Shown here in pieces: positions 7,472 through 15,877 of a stretch of DNA of 24,358 bases. The first letter of the stretch is position 1; each line of letters starts with the position of its first letter. The notes under the pieces were generated by a model. It saw only the letters and a program-made list of their open reading frames with translations. It did no database searches and was not told the DNA's origin. This DNA comes from an uncultured Collinsella sp. (GTDB taxonomy: Bacteria; Actinomycetota; Coriobacteriia; Coriobacteriales; Coriobacteriaceae), in assembly GCA_900757235.1 (NCBI GenBank), contig CAAENB010000022.1, positions 1 through 24,358 of the forward strand, written 5' to 3'. The position numbers and the translations under genes were made by a program.

Positions 7472-8200
7472 ATGGCTACCAAGATTAATATCCGCACCCT
7501 GCTCGAGGCCGGCTGCCACTTCGGTCACCAGACCCGTCGCTGGAACCCCAAGATGAAGCCGTTCATCTTCGGTGAGCGCAACGGCATCTACATCCTCGAC
7601 CTCAAGCAGACCATCCTCGACGCCGACCAGGCCTACACCTTCGTCAAGAACGTCGCCAAGGGTGGCAACGTGCTGTTCGTCGGCACCAAGAAGCAGGCTC
7701 AGGAGGCCGTCAAGAACGCTGCTGAGCGCGCCAACATGCCCTACATCAATCAGCGTTGGCTCGGCGGCATGCTGACCAACTTCGTCACCATCCGCTCCCG
7801 CATCAACCGCATGGAGGAGCTCGAGGCCATGGTCGAGGACGGCCGCATGGCAGTGCTCCCCAAGAAGGAGCAGGCTGTGCTCGGCAAGGAGCTCACCAAG
7901 CTCCAGACCAACCTCGGTGGCGCCCGCGACATGAAGGGCCTGCCCCAGGCTCTCTTCGTCATCGACACCAAGCGCGAGGAGAACGCCATCAAGGAGGCCC
8001 AGCGCCTGAACATCCCCGTCGTCGCTCTGATCGACACCAACTCCGATCCCGACGAGGTCGAGTACGGCATCCCCTGCAACGATGACGCTATCTCCGCTGT
8101 CACCCTTATGTGCGAGCTCATGGCTGACGCCTGCCTCGCTGGCTCCGGCAAGGAGCAGGTCTCCGAGGCCGAGATGGCCGCTGAGCCCAAGGCCGAGTAA
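7472..8200 (+). CDS. rpsB: 30S ribosomal protein S2
   Basis: Ribosomal protein S2, 242 residues, normal length. It begins LLEAGCHFGHQTRRWNPKMKPFIFGERNGIYILDL, an almost canonical S2 start, followed by GTKKQAQE, QRWLGGMLTNF, the coiled-coil-like RINRMEELEAMVEDG segment and the C-terminal VALIDTNSDPDEVEYGIPCNDDA. The start ATG 7472 follows AGGAGGT (7460-7466) by 5 nt. Strong codon bias toward C-ending codons, stronger than in neighbouring genes, fits high expression. It is cotranscribed with tsf 45 bases downstream from the promoter at 7302-7330. Confidence 0.98.
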   Translation: MATKINIRTLLEAGCHFGHQTRRWNPKMKPFIFGERNGIYILDLKQTILDADQAYTFVKNVAKGGNVLFVGTKKQAQEAVKNAAERANMPYINQRWLGGMLTNFVTIRSRINRMEELEAMVEDGRMAVLPKKEQAVLGKELTKLQTNLGGARDMKGLPQALFVIDTKREENAIKEAQRLNIPVVALIDTNSDPDEVEYGIPCNDDAISAVTLMCELMADACLAGSGKEQVSEAEMAAEPKAE

Positions 8201-8245
8201 ATCAGTCTTAGTTAATTCTTTTTCATCTCTTTGAAAGGAACCACA

Positions 8246-9115
8246 ATGGCCCAGATTACCGCCGCTATGGTCAAGCAGCTTCGCGAGATGACCGACTCCC
8301 CGATGATGGAGTGCAAGAAGGCTCTCGTCGAGGCTGACGGCGACATGGACGCCGCTGTCGATGTTCTGCGCAAGAACGGCCTTGCCAAGGCTGCCAAGAA
8401 GGCTGGCCGTGAGACTAACGAGGGCGCTGTCGCCGCGTTCGTCTCCGAGGATGGCAAGACCGGCGCTCTGCTCGAGCTCTCTTGCGAGACCGACTTCGTT
8501 GGCTCCAACGCCAAGTTCACCGGCTTTGCTTCCAAGGTCGCTGAGGTTGTCGCTACCACCGAGCCTGCTGACGTCGACGCTCTGCTCGAGAAGCCGATGG
8601 GCGAGGAGACCGTTTCCTCCGAGCTCACCGAGATGATTCACATCATGGGCGAGAACATGAAGATCTCCCGTTTCGCCGCCCGCAAGGCCGAGAACGGTGC
8701 GCTCGCTTCTTACATCCACATGGGTGGTAAGATCGGCGTCCTCGTCGAGTTCGCCTTCGAGAAGGCCGAGACCGCTCAGGCTGAGTCCTTCAAGACCTTC
8801 GCTCACGACGTTGCCCTTCAGGTTGCCGCCGTCGCCCCGATCTGCGCTACCCGCGATCAGGTTCCGGCCGAGACCGTCGAGCACGAGAAGCAGATCTACA
8901 TGGCCCAGGCTGCCGAGTCCGGCAAGCCCGAGGCTATCCAGGAGAAGATGGCTGTTGGCCGTCTGGAGAAGTTCTACAAGCAGTCCGTGCTCACCGAGCA
9001 GGAGTTCATCAAGGACAGCTCCCTCACCATCAAGAAGTACGCTGAGCAGGTCTCCAAGGAGCTCGGCGACACCATTACCGTCGTTGCCTTTGACCGTCTG
9101 GTCCGTGGCGAGTAA
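8246..9115 (+). CDS. tsf: Elongation factor Ts
   Basis: EF-Ts, 289 residues, the nucleotide-exchange factor that recycles EF-Tu from GDP to GTP form. The N-terminal UBA-like domain reads VKQLREMTDSPMMECKKAL, and the TDFVGSN motif (82-88) that contacts EF-Tu is intact. The core domains and the C-terminal FYKQSVLTEQEF segment follow. ATG 8246 is chosen because AAAGGA (8234-8239) is 6 nt upstream; the in-frame TTG at 8231 lies before this site. It forms a two-gene operon with rpsB that ends at a terminator directly downstream. Confidence 0.98.
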   Translation: MAQITAAMVKQLREMTDSPMMECKKALVEADGDMDAAVDVLRKNGLAKAAKKAGRETNEGAVAAFVSEDGKTGALLELSCETDFVGSNAKFTGFASKVAEVVATTEPADVDALLEKPMGEETVSSELTEMIHIMGENMKISRFAARKAENGALASYIHMGGKIGVLVEFAFEKAETAQAESFKTFAHDVALQVAAVAPICATRDQVPAETVEHEKQIYMAQAAESGKPEAIQEKMAVGRLEKFYKQSVLTEQEFIKDSSLTIKKYAEQVSKELGDTITVVAFDRLVRGE

Positions 9116-9138
9116 ATAAGCTCTTGTAGCTGGTAATG

Positions 9139-9195
9139 AGCAGGCTGTGGGTTTTACTCACAGCCTGCTTTTTCATGGCTCTTATCAGAGCCTTT
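9139..9195 (+). terminator. Tandem hairpin terminator after tsf
   Basis: A perfect 11-bp stem (9139-9149 with 9159-9169), a 9-nt loop and TTTT form a strong terminator. A second perfect 6-bp hairpin (9177-9182 with 9187-9192) followed by TTT lies directly behind it. The pyrH operon therefore needs its own promoter or read-through; I could not identify a convincing promoter in 9174-9232. Confidence 0.88.
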
Positions 9196-9232
9196 GATAT
9201 CATATTGAGAGTCTAATTAAAGGAGGATCGCT

Positions 9233-9955
9233 TTGTCCGACATCCGATATAAACGAGTGCTTCTTAAGCTTTCCGGCGAAGCGCTGATGGGCGACGGCCA
9301 ATATGGCATCGACCCCAAGGTTACCGATCATCTTGCCAAGCAGGTCAAGGAGCTGCTCGCCGTTGGCCATGAGGTCGGCGTCGTTGTCGGCGGCGGCAAT
9401 ATTTTCCGCGGCATGGCAGGCGCTGCCGGTGGCATGGAGCGTGCTCAGGCCGACTACATGGGCATGCTCGCGACCGTTATGAACGCGCTCGCCCTGCAGG
9501 ATGCTTTCGAGCATAACGACGTTCCCTGCCGTGTGATGAGCGCTATCCAGATGAACGAGATCTGCGAGCCCTATATTCGCCGTCGCGCCATCAACCACCT
9601 TTCCAAGGGCAACGTCGTTATTTTTGCCGCCGGTTCGGGCAATCCGTACTTTACGACCGACACCGCCGCGGCTCTTCGTGCGTGCGAGATCGGCGCCGAG
9701 ATTCTGATTAAAGCCACCAAGGTTGACGGCATCTACGACAAGGATCCCGTCAAGTGCGCCGATGCCGTCCGTTTTGACAAGATTACCTATCACGAGGTTC
9801 TCGTTCGCGGTCTGCAGGTTATGGATTCCACAGCTACGGCCCTGTGCCAGGATAACCGTATGCCTATTTTGGTCCTCAACATCGATGGCGAGGACACCGT
9901 CAAGCGCGCGCTCGCGGGTGAGCCCGTCGGCACGCTCGTCTATCAGGAGGATTAA
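9233..9955 (+). CDS. pyrH: UMP kinase
   Basis: Bacterial UMP kinase, 240 residues, which phosphorylates UMP to UDP at the head of pyrimidine nucleotide supply. It is a member of the amino-acid-kinase fold. The motifs are KRVLLKLSGEALMG (N-terminal phosphate binding), VVVGGGNIFRG, DYMGMLATVMNALALQDAFE, GSGNPYFTTDTAAALRACEI and KATKVDGIYDKDP. The start is TTG 9233, with AGGAGG (9221-9226) 6 nt upstream; no nearer ATG fits the conserved N-terminus. It opens the long operon running to proS, and its stop is two bases from frr. Confidence 0.97.
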   Translation: MSDIRYKRVLLKLSGEALMGDGQYGIDPKVTDHLAKQVKELLAVGHEVGVVVGGGNIFRGMAGAAGGMERAQADYMGMLATVMNALALQDAFEHNDVPCRVMSAIQMNEICEPYIRRRAINHLSKGNVVIFAAGSGNPYFTTDTAAALRACEIGAEILIKATKVDGIYDKDPVKCADAVRFDKITYHEVLVRGLQVMDSTATALCQDNRMPILVLNIDGEDTVKRALAGEPVGTLVYQED

Positions 9956-9957
9956 GC

Positions 9958-10494
9958 ATGGCAGAGAACATCACCGCCCATATGGACAAGTCGCTCGAGT
10001 CCCTCAAGCATAACTTCTCCAAGGTCCGTACCGGTCGTGCCAACGCCAACATTCTGTCCGACATCACCGTCGATTATTACGGTGTCCCCACGCCGGTCAC
10101 GCAGGTTGCCGCCGTCAAGACCCCCGAGGCTCACATGCTGCTCATCGAGCCGTGGGATAAGGCGCTCATCAATGCTATCGTCAAGGCCATCGGCGCTTCC
10201 GATCTGGGTATTACCCCCAACTCCGATGGCACCGTCGTTCGTCTTCCGTTCCCGGCTCCCACTGAGGAGCGCCGTCGCGAGCTCGTCAAGGAGTGCCGCG
10301 AGTACGCCGAGCAGGCCAAGGTGTCTATCCGTAACATCCGTCGCGACTTCAACAACAAGCTCGAGCGCGATGAGGAGCTCACCGAGGACGATGTCCGTCG
10401 CGAGCAGGCCAAGGTCCAGAAGCATACCGATGAGTATGTCGCCAAGGTCGAGGAGCTTCTGAAGGAAAAAGAAGCCGAGGTCATGGAGATCTAA
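9958..10494 (+). CDS. frr: Ribosome recycling factor
   Basis: RRF, 178 residues (family about 185), which with EF-G splits the post-termination ribosome. It shows the conserved N-terminal segment KSLESLKHNFSKVRTGRANANIL, then VDYYGVPTPVTQVA and the LLIEPWDKALI region. The basic helix EERRRELVKECREYAEQAKVSIRNIRRDFNNKL and a long charged C-terminal helix make up the three-helix bundle. AGGAGG at 9945-9950 inside the end of pyrH serves ATG 9958, so the two are coupled. The pyrH-frr pair is nearly universal. Confidence 0.97.
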   Translation: MAENITAHMDKSLESLKHNFSKVRTGRANANILSDITVDYYGVPTPVTQVAAVKTPEAHMLLIEPWDKALINAIVKAIGASDLGITPNSDGTVVRLPFPAPTEERRRELVKECREYAEQAKVSIRNIRRDFNNKLERDEELTEDDVRREQAKVQKHTDEYVAKVEELLKEKEAEVMEI

Positions 10495-10495
10495 G

Positions 10496-11290
10496 GTGCA
10501 ATACGACGAGCATAAACTGGTCGAGTACTTTGCCGACGCCCCTGCGGGCGTCGGTTTTTCCGACCTTGACCTCAATAACATTCCGCACCATATCTCGTGC
10601 ATCATGGACGGCAACGGTCGTTGGGCCACGTCGCGCGGTCTTGCACGCACCGAGGGCCACAAGGCGGGTATCGTCTCGCTGCGCGAGATCATTACCGCCT
10701 GCGTGCGCCTGGGCGTCGACGTGCTTTCGGCCTATGCGTTTTCTACCGAAAACTGGAACCGCCCGCAGCATGAGGTCAACGTCTTGATGCACCTGTTTGC
10801 CAAGACGTTTATCGACGAGCTGCCGCTTCTGAAGCGCGAAAACGTGCGCGTTGTCTTTTTGGGTGACATTTCCGCGCTGCCCAAGAAGACCCGCGACGTT
10901 TTTGAACGCGGTCTTGCCGAGTGCGCCGATCACACCGGTATGACGCTGGCGCTTGCCGTCAACTACGGCGCGCGTGCCGAGATTACCCGCGCTGTCCGTC
11001 AGATTGCACTCGACGCTGCCGCCGGTAAGATCGATCCTGCCGCAATTGATGACGACATGGTGGCTTCCCACCTCTATACCGCCGGCCTTCCCGATCCTGA
11101 GCTTGTGATTCGCACCTCTGGTGAGCTGCGCCTTTCGAACTATCTGCTGTGGCAGGTGGCTTATTCCGAATTCTACGTCACCGATACCTATTGGCCCGAC
11201 TTTGATCGTTGGGGCCTTGTCGACGCCATTTTGGCCTATCAGGGCCGTGACCGTAGGTTTGGTGGTCTGAGCAAGACCGAGGAGGCTTAA
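10496..11290 (+). CDS. uppS: Isoprenyl transferase (undecaprenyl diphosphate synthase family)
   Basis: A 264-residue cis-prenyltransferase that extends farnesyl diphosphate with isopentenyl units to make the lipid carrier for peptidoglycan. CIMDGNGRWA (catalytic Asp38), the ARTEGHKAG segment, YAFSTENWNRP and the C-terminal RTSGELRLSNYLLWQVAYSEFY are all family signatures. About 30 residues precede the catalytic loop, slightly more than usual. The start is GTG 10496, one base after the frr stop, with GGAG (10485-10488) 7 nt upstream inside frr. The product chain length cannot be read from sequence, so undecaprenyl is assumed from context. Downstream cdsA and dxr are the usual partners. Confidence 0.94.
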   Translation: MQYDEHKLVEYFADAPAGVGFSDLDLNNIPHHISCIMDGNGRWATSRGLARTEGHKAGIVSLREIITACVRLGVDVLSAYAFSTENWNRPQHEVNVLMHLFAKTFIDELPLLKRENVRVVFLGDISALPKKTRDVFERGLAECADHTGMTLALAVNYGARAEITRAVRQIALDAAAGKIDPAAIDDDMVASHLYTAGLPDPELVIRTSGELRLSNYLLWQVAYSEFYVTDTYWPDFDRWGLVDAILAYQGRDRRFGGLSKTEEA

Positions 11291-11292
11291 TC

Positions 11293-12207
11293 GTGTCCGA
11301 TCGTCCCAAGGCATCTGCTCCCAAGACGCCAGTTTCCGCGGCGCCTGCGCGCAAGGCTGCCACTGCGGGAGCACCTGCAGCAAAGAGCGGCACCGGTTCG
11401 TGGCTGGCGGGCTTTATCACCCGTGCCGCCGCCGGTATCGTCTACGCCGTTGTCTTTATCCTGTGCCTGGTTTTGGGTATCGTGCCCACGGCCATCTTTG
11501 TTTCTGTCATGAGCGGTCTGTGCTGCTATGAGTTTTTCCGTATGACAAGGCTCGATGGCAAGATGGCTAACGAGCGCATGGGTATCGCTGCCGCCGTACT
11601 CTTTCCGCTGTCGGCGTTGGGCGATTCGATGTTGCTGAATGCCCTGCTTTTTGCCTTGATGCTCGCTGTGGGCATTTGGTATGTCTGGTCGCCGCGTACC
11701 CGCATCTCTGATGTGGCCGTGACGCTCATGGGTCCCATCTACACTGGCTTTATGCTGTCGGCTATCGTGCTGCTGCGCGATGCCGTGCCCGGTTTTGCCG
11801 GCGCCCTGCTTTCAGTGGGCGTTTGCGCGTCCCTTTGGGTCTCCGATTCGTTTGCCTACATCGTGGGCAGCCGTATCGGCACGCACAAGATGGTTCCCAA
11901 GATCTCTCCCAAAAAGAGCTGGGAGGGGTTTGCCGGCGGCATCTTGGGCTCGGTTTTGATTTGGCTCATCCTGTGGGCGACGCACTTCTACAAGCTCAGC
12001 CTGCCCTATGCGCTGCTGTGCGGCGTGGTCGTGTCCATTCTGGGCGTTATCGGCGACCTTATCGAGTCGCGCATCAAGCGCGGTGTGGGCGTCAAAGATT
12101 CCGGCAACCTTATCCCGGGCCACGGCGGAATGCTCGATCGTAGCGATTCGCTTATCTTCGGCTGCATCACCGCGCAGCTGTTGCTGATGATCGGAGGCGT
12201 GCTGTAA
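11293..12207 (+). CDS. cdsA: Phosphatidate cytidylyltransferase
   Basis: A 304-residue membrane enzyme that forms CDP-diacylglycerol from phosphatidate and CTP. A Pro/Ala/Lys-rich extension of about 38 residues, probably cytosolic and disordered, precedes several hydrophobic segments. The C-terminal CDP-alcohol signature is complete: KKSWEGFAGGILGS, then GDLIESRIKRGVGVKD and GHGGMLDRSDS. The start is GTG 11293, two bases after uppS, with GGAGG (11281-11285) 7 nt upstream. Its stop overlaps the dxr ATG by one base. The N-terminal extension is the only unusual part. Confidence 0.95.
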   Translation: MSDRPKASAPKTPVSAAPARKAATAGAPAAKSGTGSWLAGFITRAAAGIVYAVVFILCLVLGIVPTAIFVSVMSGLCCYEFFRMTRLDGKMANERMGIAAAVLFPLSALGDSMLLNALLFALMLAVGIWYVWSPRTRISDVAVTLMGPIYTGFMLSAIVLLRDAVPGFAGALLSVGVCASLWVSDSFAYIVGSRIGTHKMVPKISPKKSWEGFAGGILGSVLIWLILWATHFYKLSLPYALLCGVVVSILGVIGDLIESRIKRGVGVKDSGNLIPGHGGMLDRSDSLIFGCITAQLLLMIGGVL

Positions 12208-13394
12208 TGTCCTTCCAGACGACGTATGGCCCCGATGGACGCCTTCGCGTTGCCATCCTGGGTTGTACGGGCTCTATCGGCACCCAGGCGCTCGATGTGT
12301 GCCGCCAGCATGCCGATCGCCTGCAGGTGACGGCGCTGTCCGTTAACTCCAGTACCTCCGAGCTCGTTGCCGCTGCCCGCGAGTTCTCGGTTCCGGCGGT
12401 TGCCGTGGCCGATGTCGATCATGGCGATGACGCCGTGCTGCAGGAGTTGCCCGAGGGAACGAAGCTCGGCGTTGGCGCGCAGGCGGTTTGCGAGCTCGCG
12501 CATCGCGACGATGTCGACTGCGTGCTTGTCGCTATTGTGGGCGCCGCCGGTCTCGAGGCGAGCCATGCGGCCTTGACCTCGAATAAGCGCCTTGCTCTTG
12601 CCAACAAGGAGTCCCTCGTCGTCGGTGGCGACTTGCTTATGCCGTTGGCGCAACCGGGCCAGCTTATTCCGGTCGATTCTGAGCACTCCGCCATTTACCA
12701 GTGCTATCTGGGGGAGAACCCGCGCGAGGCTCATTGTATTTGGCTCACCTGCTCGGGTGGTCCGTTCTTTGGCCGCACGCGCGACGAGCTCGATTGCGTG
12801 ACGCGTGCCGATGCCCTCGCACATCCCACGTGGGCCATGGGTGCCAAGATCACCATCGACTCCGCTACCCTCATGAACAAGGGCCTGGAGCGTATTGAGG
12901 CCATGCACCTGTTTAACTGCGACCTCGATTTCATCAATGTGGTCGTGCAGCGTCAGTCCAAGATTCACTCTATGGTCGAGTTCGCCGACGGCTCCGTGAT
13001 GGCGCATCTCGGTGCTTCCGACATGCGTATTCCCATCCAGTTCGCGTTCTCGTATCCCGAGCGTTGGGATACCCCGGCGCCTCGTATCGATTTCCGCGAG
13101 CTGGGGCAGCTCACGTTTGATGCTGCCGACATGGATACCTTCCGCTGTCTGGCATTGGCCGAGCGTGCCGGCAAGACGGGTGGCACCATGCCGTGCGTGC
13201 TCAATGCCGCCAACGAGGTCGCCGTCGATGCCTTCCTGCACGATGGCTGCAGCTTTACCGATATCGATCGCATTGTGGAATCTTGCATGGATGCCCACGA
13301 TATGCAGGCGGTCGATTCGTTTGAGCAGCTTCGCGACATCGATGCGTGGGCGCGTGAAAAGGCTGCGCAGGTGCTCGTCGCAACCCGTTCCTAA
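12207..13394 (+). CDS. dxr: 1-deoxy-D-xylulose 5-phosphate reductoisomerase
   Basis: A 395-residue NADPH- and metal-dependent enzyme of the MEP isoprenoid pathway, converting DXP to MEP. The NADPH-binding GCTGSIGTQALDV begins at about residue 17. LALANKESLVVGGDLL, the metal-binding PVDSEHSAIYQ, SGGPFF, HPTWAMGAKITIDSATLMNKGLE (substrate-binding) and the C-terminal NAANEVAVDAFL region are all intact. ATG 12207 overlaps the cdsA stop (TAATG), and GGAGG (12193-12197) is 9 nt upstream. ispG, a later step of the same pathway, lies two genes downstream. Confidence 0.97.
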   Translation: MSFQTTYGPDGRLRVAILGCTGSIGTQALDVCRQHADRLQVTALSVNSSTSELVAAAREFSVPAVAVADVDHGDDAVLQELPEGTKLGVGAQAVCELAHRDDVDCVLVAIVGAAGLEASHAALTSNKRLALANKESLVVGGDLLMPLAQPGQLIPVDSEHSAIYQCYLGENPREAHCIWLTCSGGPFFGRTRDELDCVTRADALAHPTWAMGAKITIDSATLMNKGLERIEAMHLFNCDLDFINVVVQRQSKIHSMVEFADGSVMAHLGASDMRIPIQFAFSYPERWDTPAPRIDFRELGQLTFDAADMDTFRCLALAERAGKTGGTMPCVLNAANEVAVDAFLHDGCSFTDIDRIVESCMDAHDMQAVDSFEQLRDIDAWAREKAAQVLVATRS

Positions 13395-13419
13395 CCCATA
13401 AGGATTGCTTTTTCGTTTT

Positions 13420-14781
13420 ATGGATACTGTTCTGAGCGTTCTATCATCGGTCTTTTGGGGCCTGCTGATGCTTTCCGTCCTCGTGTTTTTGCACGAGGGC
13501 GGCCACTTTTTGGCGGCGCGTGCCTGCGGCGTCCGTGTGACCGAGTTCTTTTTGGGTCTGCCGTGCCGCTTTGACATCCATTACACGTCGCGTCGCATTG
13601 GAACCAAGTTTGGCGTGACCCCGCTGCTGCTGGGTGGCTACGCTGCCATCTGCGGTATGGATCCGACCGATGTTTCGTGCGCCGACCGCGTGCTCGCGGC
13701 TATCTATCGTCATGGTCGCGTGACCGTGGCCGACCTTGCTGTCGAGCTCGAGCTTTCCGAGGAGGATGTGCTCGAGGCATGCGCCCTTTTGCTGGGCTGG
13801 GGCTCCATCGCGCCCTGGTATGAGGAAGGGGAGAAGCCCTCGCCGAGCTACTATCCCACCAAATATCAGACGTTGCCGCGAGACACGGCAGGCTATACCA
13901 CCTTTGATGGTCGTCGTTTCGATCGCGAACATGCGACTGCCGAGGGCGATGTGTGGGAGCTGCCGTGCGGCGAGGCCGAGTTCCTTGCGCAAGAGCGCTC
14001 GCACACCTATCTTGGCCAAGGCTTTCTCAAGCGCGCCTTTATGCTGCTCGCGGGCATTATCGTCAATATCTTGACGGGTTTTTTGCTCTTTATGAGCATC
14101 TATTCCATTGCGGGTGTCACCGTGCCGATGGATACCAACGTGATCGGTCAGGTTGACGAGGGGTCTATTGCCGCCAAGGCGGGTATCGAGGGCGGTGACG
14201 CGATCCTTTCGGTTGACGGTGTCTCATGTTCCACTTGGATGGATGTCTACGATGCCATCGGCAAGGCTGCCGGTAAGGACGATATTGCTATTGAGTATGA
14301 GCGCGATGGCAAGCAGTGCTCGACCTCGGTCGCACTCAAAGAGGACGAACGTCTGGGCGTTTATGCCTCTACGCAGGTGGTCCGTTTGGACCCCATCACC
14401 TCGGCGCGCCTCTCCTTCTCGTATGTTGCGCAGACAGCGGAGGGCGTGATGCGCCTGCTCCAGCCGCAGCATACGATGGAGATCCTCGATCAGTCCTCTT
14501 CGATCGTGGGTATTAGCGTTATGTCCTCACAGGCTGCTGCTGCCGGCCCTGCCACGTTCCTTTCGTTTGCCGCCCTCATTTCATTCTCGCTTGGCTTTAT
14601 GAACCTGCTGCCCATCCCGCCACTCGATGGCGGCAAGCTAGTCATCGAGATCATTCAAAAGATTGCGGGCCGCGAGCTTCCGCTCAAGGTCCAGACGATT
14701 GTGAGCTATGTGGGCATCGCGCTCTTTGCGCTGCTGTTTGTCTATATGCTTCGTTCCGACATCCTTCGATTTATTCTGTAG
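13420..14781 (+). CDS. rseP: RseP/RasP-type site-2 metalloprotease with a winged-helix-like insertion
   Basis: A 453-residue M50 intramembrane zinc protease; homologues cleave anti-sigma factors and signal-peptide remnants. The first membrane segment carries HEGGH (residues 25-29). A PDZ domain (IGQVDEGSIAAKAGIEGGDAILSVDG) is followed by a late membrane segment with LLPIPPLDGGKL, which holds the third zinc ligand, and a final membrane helix. Between LLLGGYAAICGMDP and the second membrane segment lies an unusual insertion (about residues 82-195). Its first part, RVLAAIYRHGRVTVADLAVELELSEEDVLEACALL, looks like a winged helix. It should be cytosolic, next to the active site. The start is uncertain: AAGGA (13400-13404) is 15 nt from ATG 13420 but abuts TTG 13405. 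Confidence 0.92.
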   Translation: MDTVLSVLSSVFWGLLMLSVLVFLHEGGHFLAARACGVRVTEFFLGLPCRFDIHYTSRRIGTKFGVTPLLLGGYAAICGMDPTDVSCADRVLAAIYRHGRVTVADLAVELELSEEDVLEACALLLGWGSIAPWYEEGEKPSPSYYPTKYQTLPRDTAGYTTFDGRRFDREHATAEGDVWELPCGEAEFLAQERSHTYLGQGFLKRAFMLLAGIIVNILTGFLLFMSIYSIAGVTVPMDTNVIGQVDEGSIAAKAGIEGGDAILSVDGVSCSTWMDVYDAIGKAAGKDDIAIEYERDGKQCSTSVALKEDERLGVYASTQVVRLDPITSARLSFSYVAQTAEGVMRLLQPQHTMEILDQSSSIVGISVMSSQAAAAGPATFLSFAALISFSLGFMNLLPIPPLDGGKLVIEIIQKIAGRELPLKVQTIVSYVGIALFALLFVYMLRSDILRFIL

Positions 14782-14794
14782 GGGAGTGTTTGGA

Positions 14795-15877
14795 TTGTCT
14801 TTATCCCATCCTTTGCCTCGCGAGCTGACGCGCCCCGTGCATGTGGGCGGCGTGCAGATCGGTGGCGGCGCGCCGGTGGTGGTCCAATCTATGACCTGCA
14901 CCGATACCGCTGATGCCCAGGCAACGCTTGCGCAAGTGTGCGCGTTGGCGCAGGCTGGCTGCGATATCGTGCGCGTGAGCGTGCCCTCCGAGGCCGCGCT
15001 TGAGGGCTTCCGCACCATCTGTGTCGAGTCTCCGGTGCCGATTGTCGCCGATATCCACTTTAACCATAAGCTCGCCATTGGTGCCGTTGAGGCCGGTGCC
15101 GCCAAGCTGCGCATCAATCCCGGCAATATCGGCGATTGGGCCAAGGTTGACGCGGTGATCGATGCTGCGGGTGCCTCGGGCTGTGCGATTCGCATTGGCG
15201 TGAACGCGGGCTCGCTTGAGCAAGATATTGCCGAGCGCGACGACCTCACGCAGCCCGAAAAGCTCGTGATGTCGAGCGAACGCTTTGTGCGGCACTTTGA
15301 GGACCGTGGGTTTACCAACATCGTGCTATCCGCCAAGGCCCATAGCGTACAGACGACACTTGATACCTATCGCGCCCTGTCGCGCGAGATACCGCATGTT
15401 CCGCTCCACCTGGGCGTGACGGAGGCGGGGACCAAGCTTCAGGGCACCATCAAGAGCTCTGTAGGCTTGGGTATCTTGCTTTCCGAAGGCATCGGTGACA
15501 CCATGCGTGTGTCGCTCACGGCCGATCCGGTTGAGGAGCCGCCGGTCGCCTGGGGAATTCTACAGTCGCTGGGCCTGCGTCGCCGTGGTCCCGAGATTGT
15601 CTCGTGCCCCACGTGCGCCCGCTGCCAGGTTAACCTGATTCCCATCGCCGAGGAGGTCACCGAGCGGCTTAAGAACTATTCCGCGCCGCTTTCGATCGCC
15701 GTGATGGGATGTGCGGTCAACGGCCCCGGAGAGGCATCTGACGCCGACCTGGGTGTTGCCTGCGGACGTGGTCAGGGCCTGCTCTTTTCGCATGGCCAGA
15801 TCATTGGTAAAGTAGCTGAGGATCAAATTGTCGACGCGCTTATGGCCGAGGTCGACAAACTTATTGAGGAGAAATAA
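14795..15877 (+). CDS. ispG: 4-hydroxy-3-methylbut-2-en-1-yl diphosphate synthase
   Basis: A 360-residue 4Fe-4S enzyme of the MEP pathway that makes HMBPP from MEcPP. The N-terminal TIM barrel shows VVVQSMTCTDTADAQAT, ADIHFNHKLA and KLRINPGNIGD. The C-terminal cluster domain carries C271 and C274 (SCPTCARC), C306 (MGCAVNGPGEA) and E313, the four expected iron ligands. An extra C277 follows the CxxC. The start is TTG 14795, with GGGGAG (14781-14786) 8 nt upstream; the open frame back to 14708 overlaps rseP and is rejected, and GTG 14786 lies within that site. The short-type layout, without the extra domain of plant enzymes, is normal for bacteria. Its stop abuts the proS ATG. Confidence 0.96.
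   Translation: MSLSHPLPRELTRPVHVGGVQIGGGAPVVVQSMTCTDTADAQATLAQVCALAQAGCDIVRVSVPSEAALEGFRTICVESPVPIVADIHFNHKLAIGAVEAGAAKLRINPGNIGDWAKVDAVIDAAGASGCAIRIGVNAGSLEQDIAERDDLTQPEKLVMSSERFVRHFEDRGFTNIVLSAKAHSVQTTLDTYRALSREIPHVPLHLGVTEAGTKLQGTIKSSVGLGILLSEGIGDTMRVSLTADPVEEPPVAWGILQSLGLRRRGPEIVSCPTCARCQVNLIPIAEEVTERLKNYSAPLSIAVMGCAVNGPGEASDADLGVACGRGQGLLFSHGQIIGKVAEDQIVDALMAEVDKLIEEK

Noticed and set aside
9174..9232. A promoter for pyrH from TTGATA (9194-9199) and nearby A/T-rich hexamers
   Set aside because: No pair of boxes has a spacing of 16-18 bp, so I could not support a promoter although one is expected after the tsf terminator.
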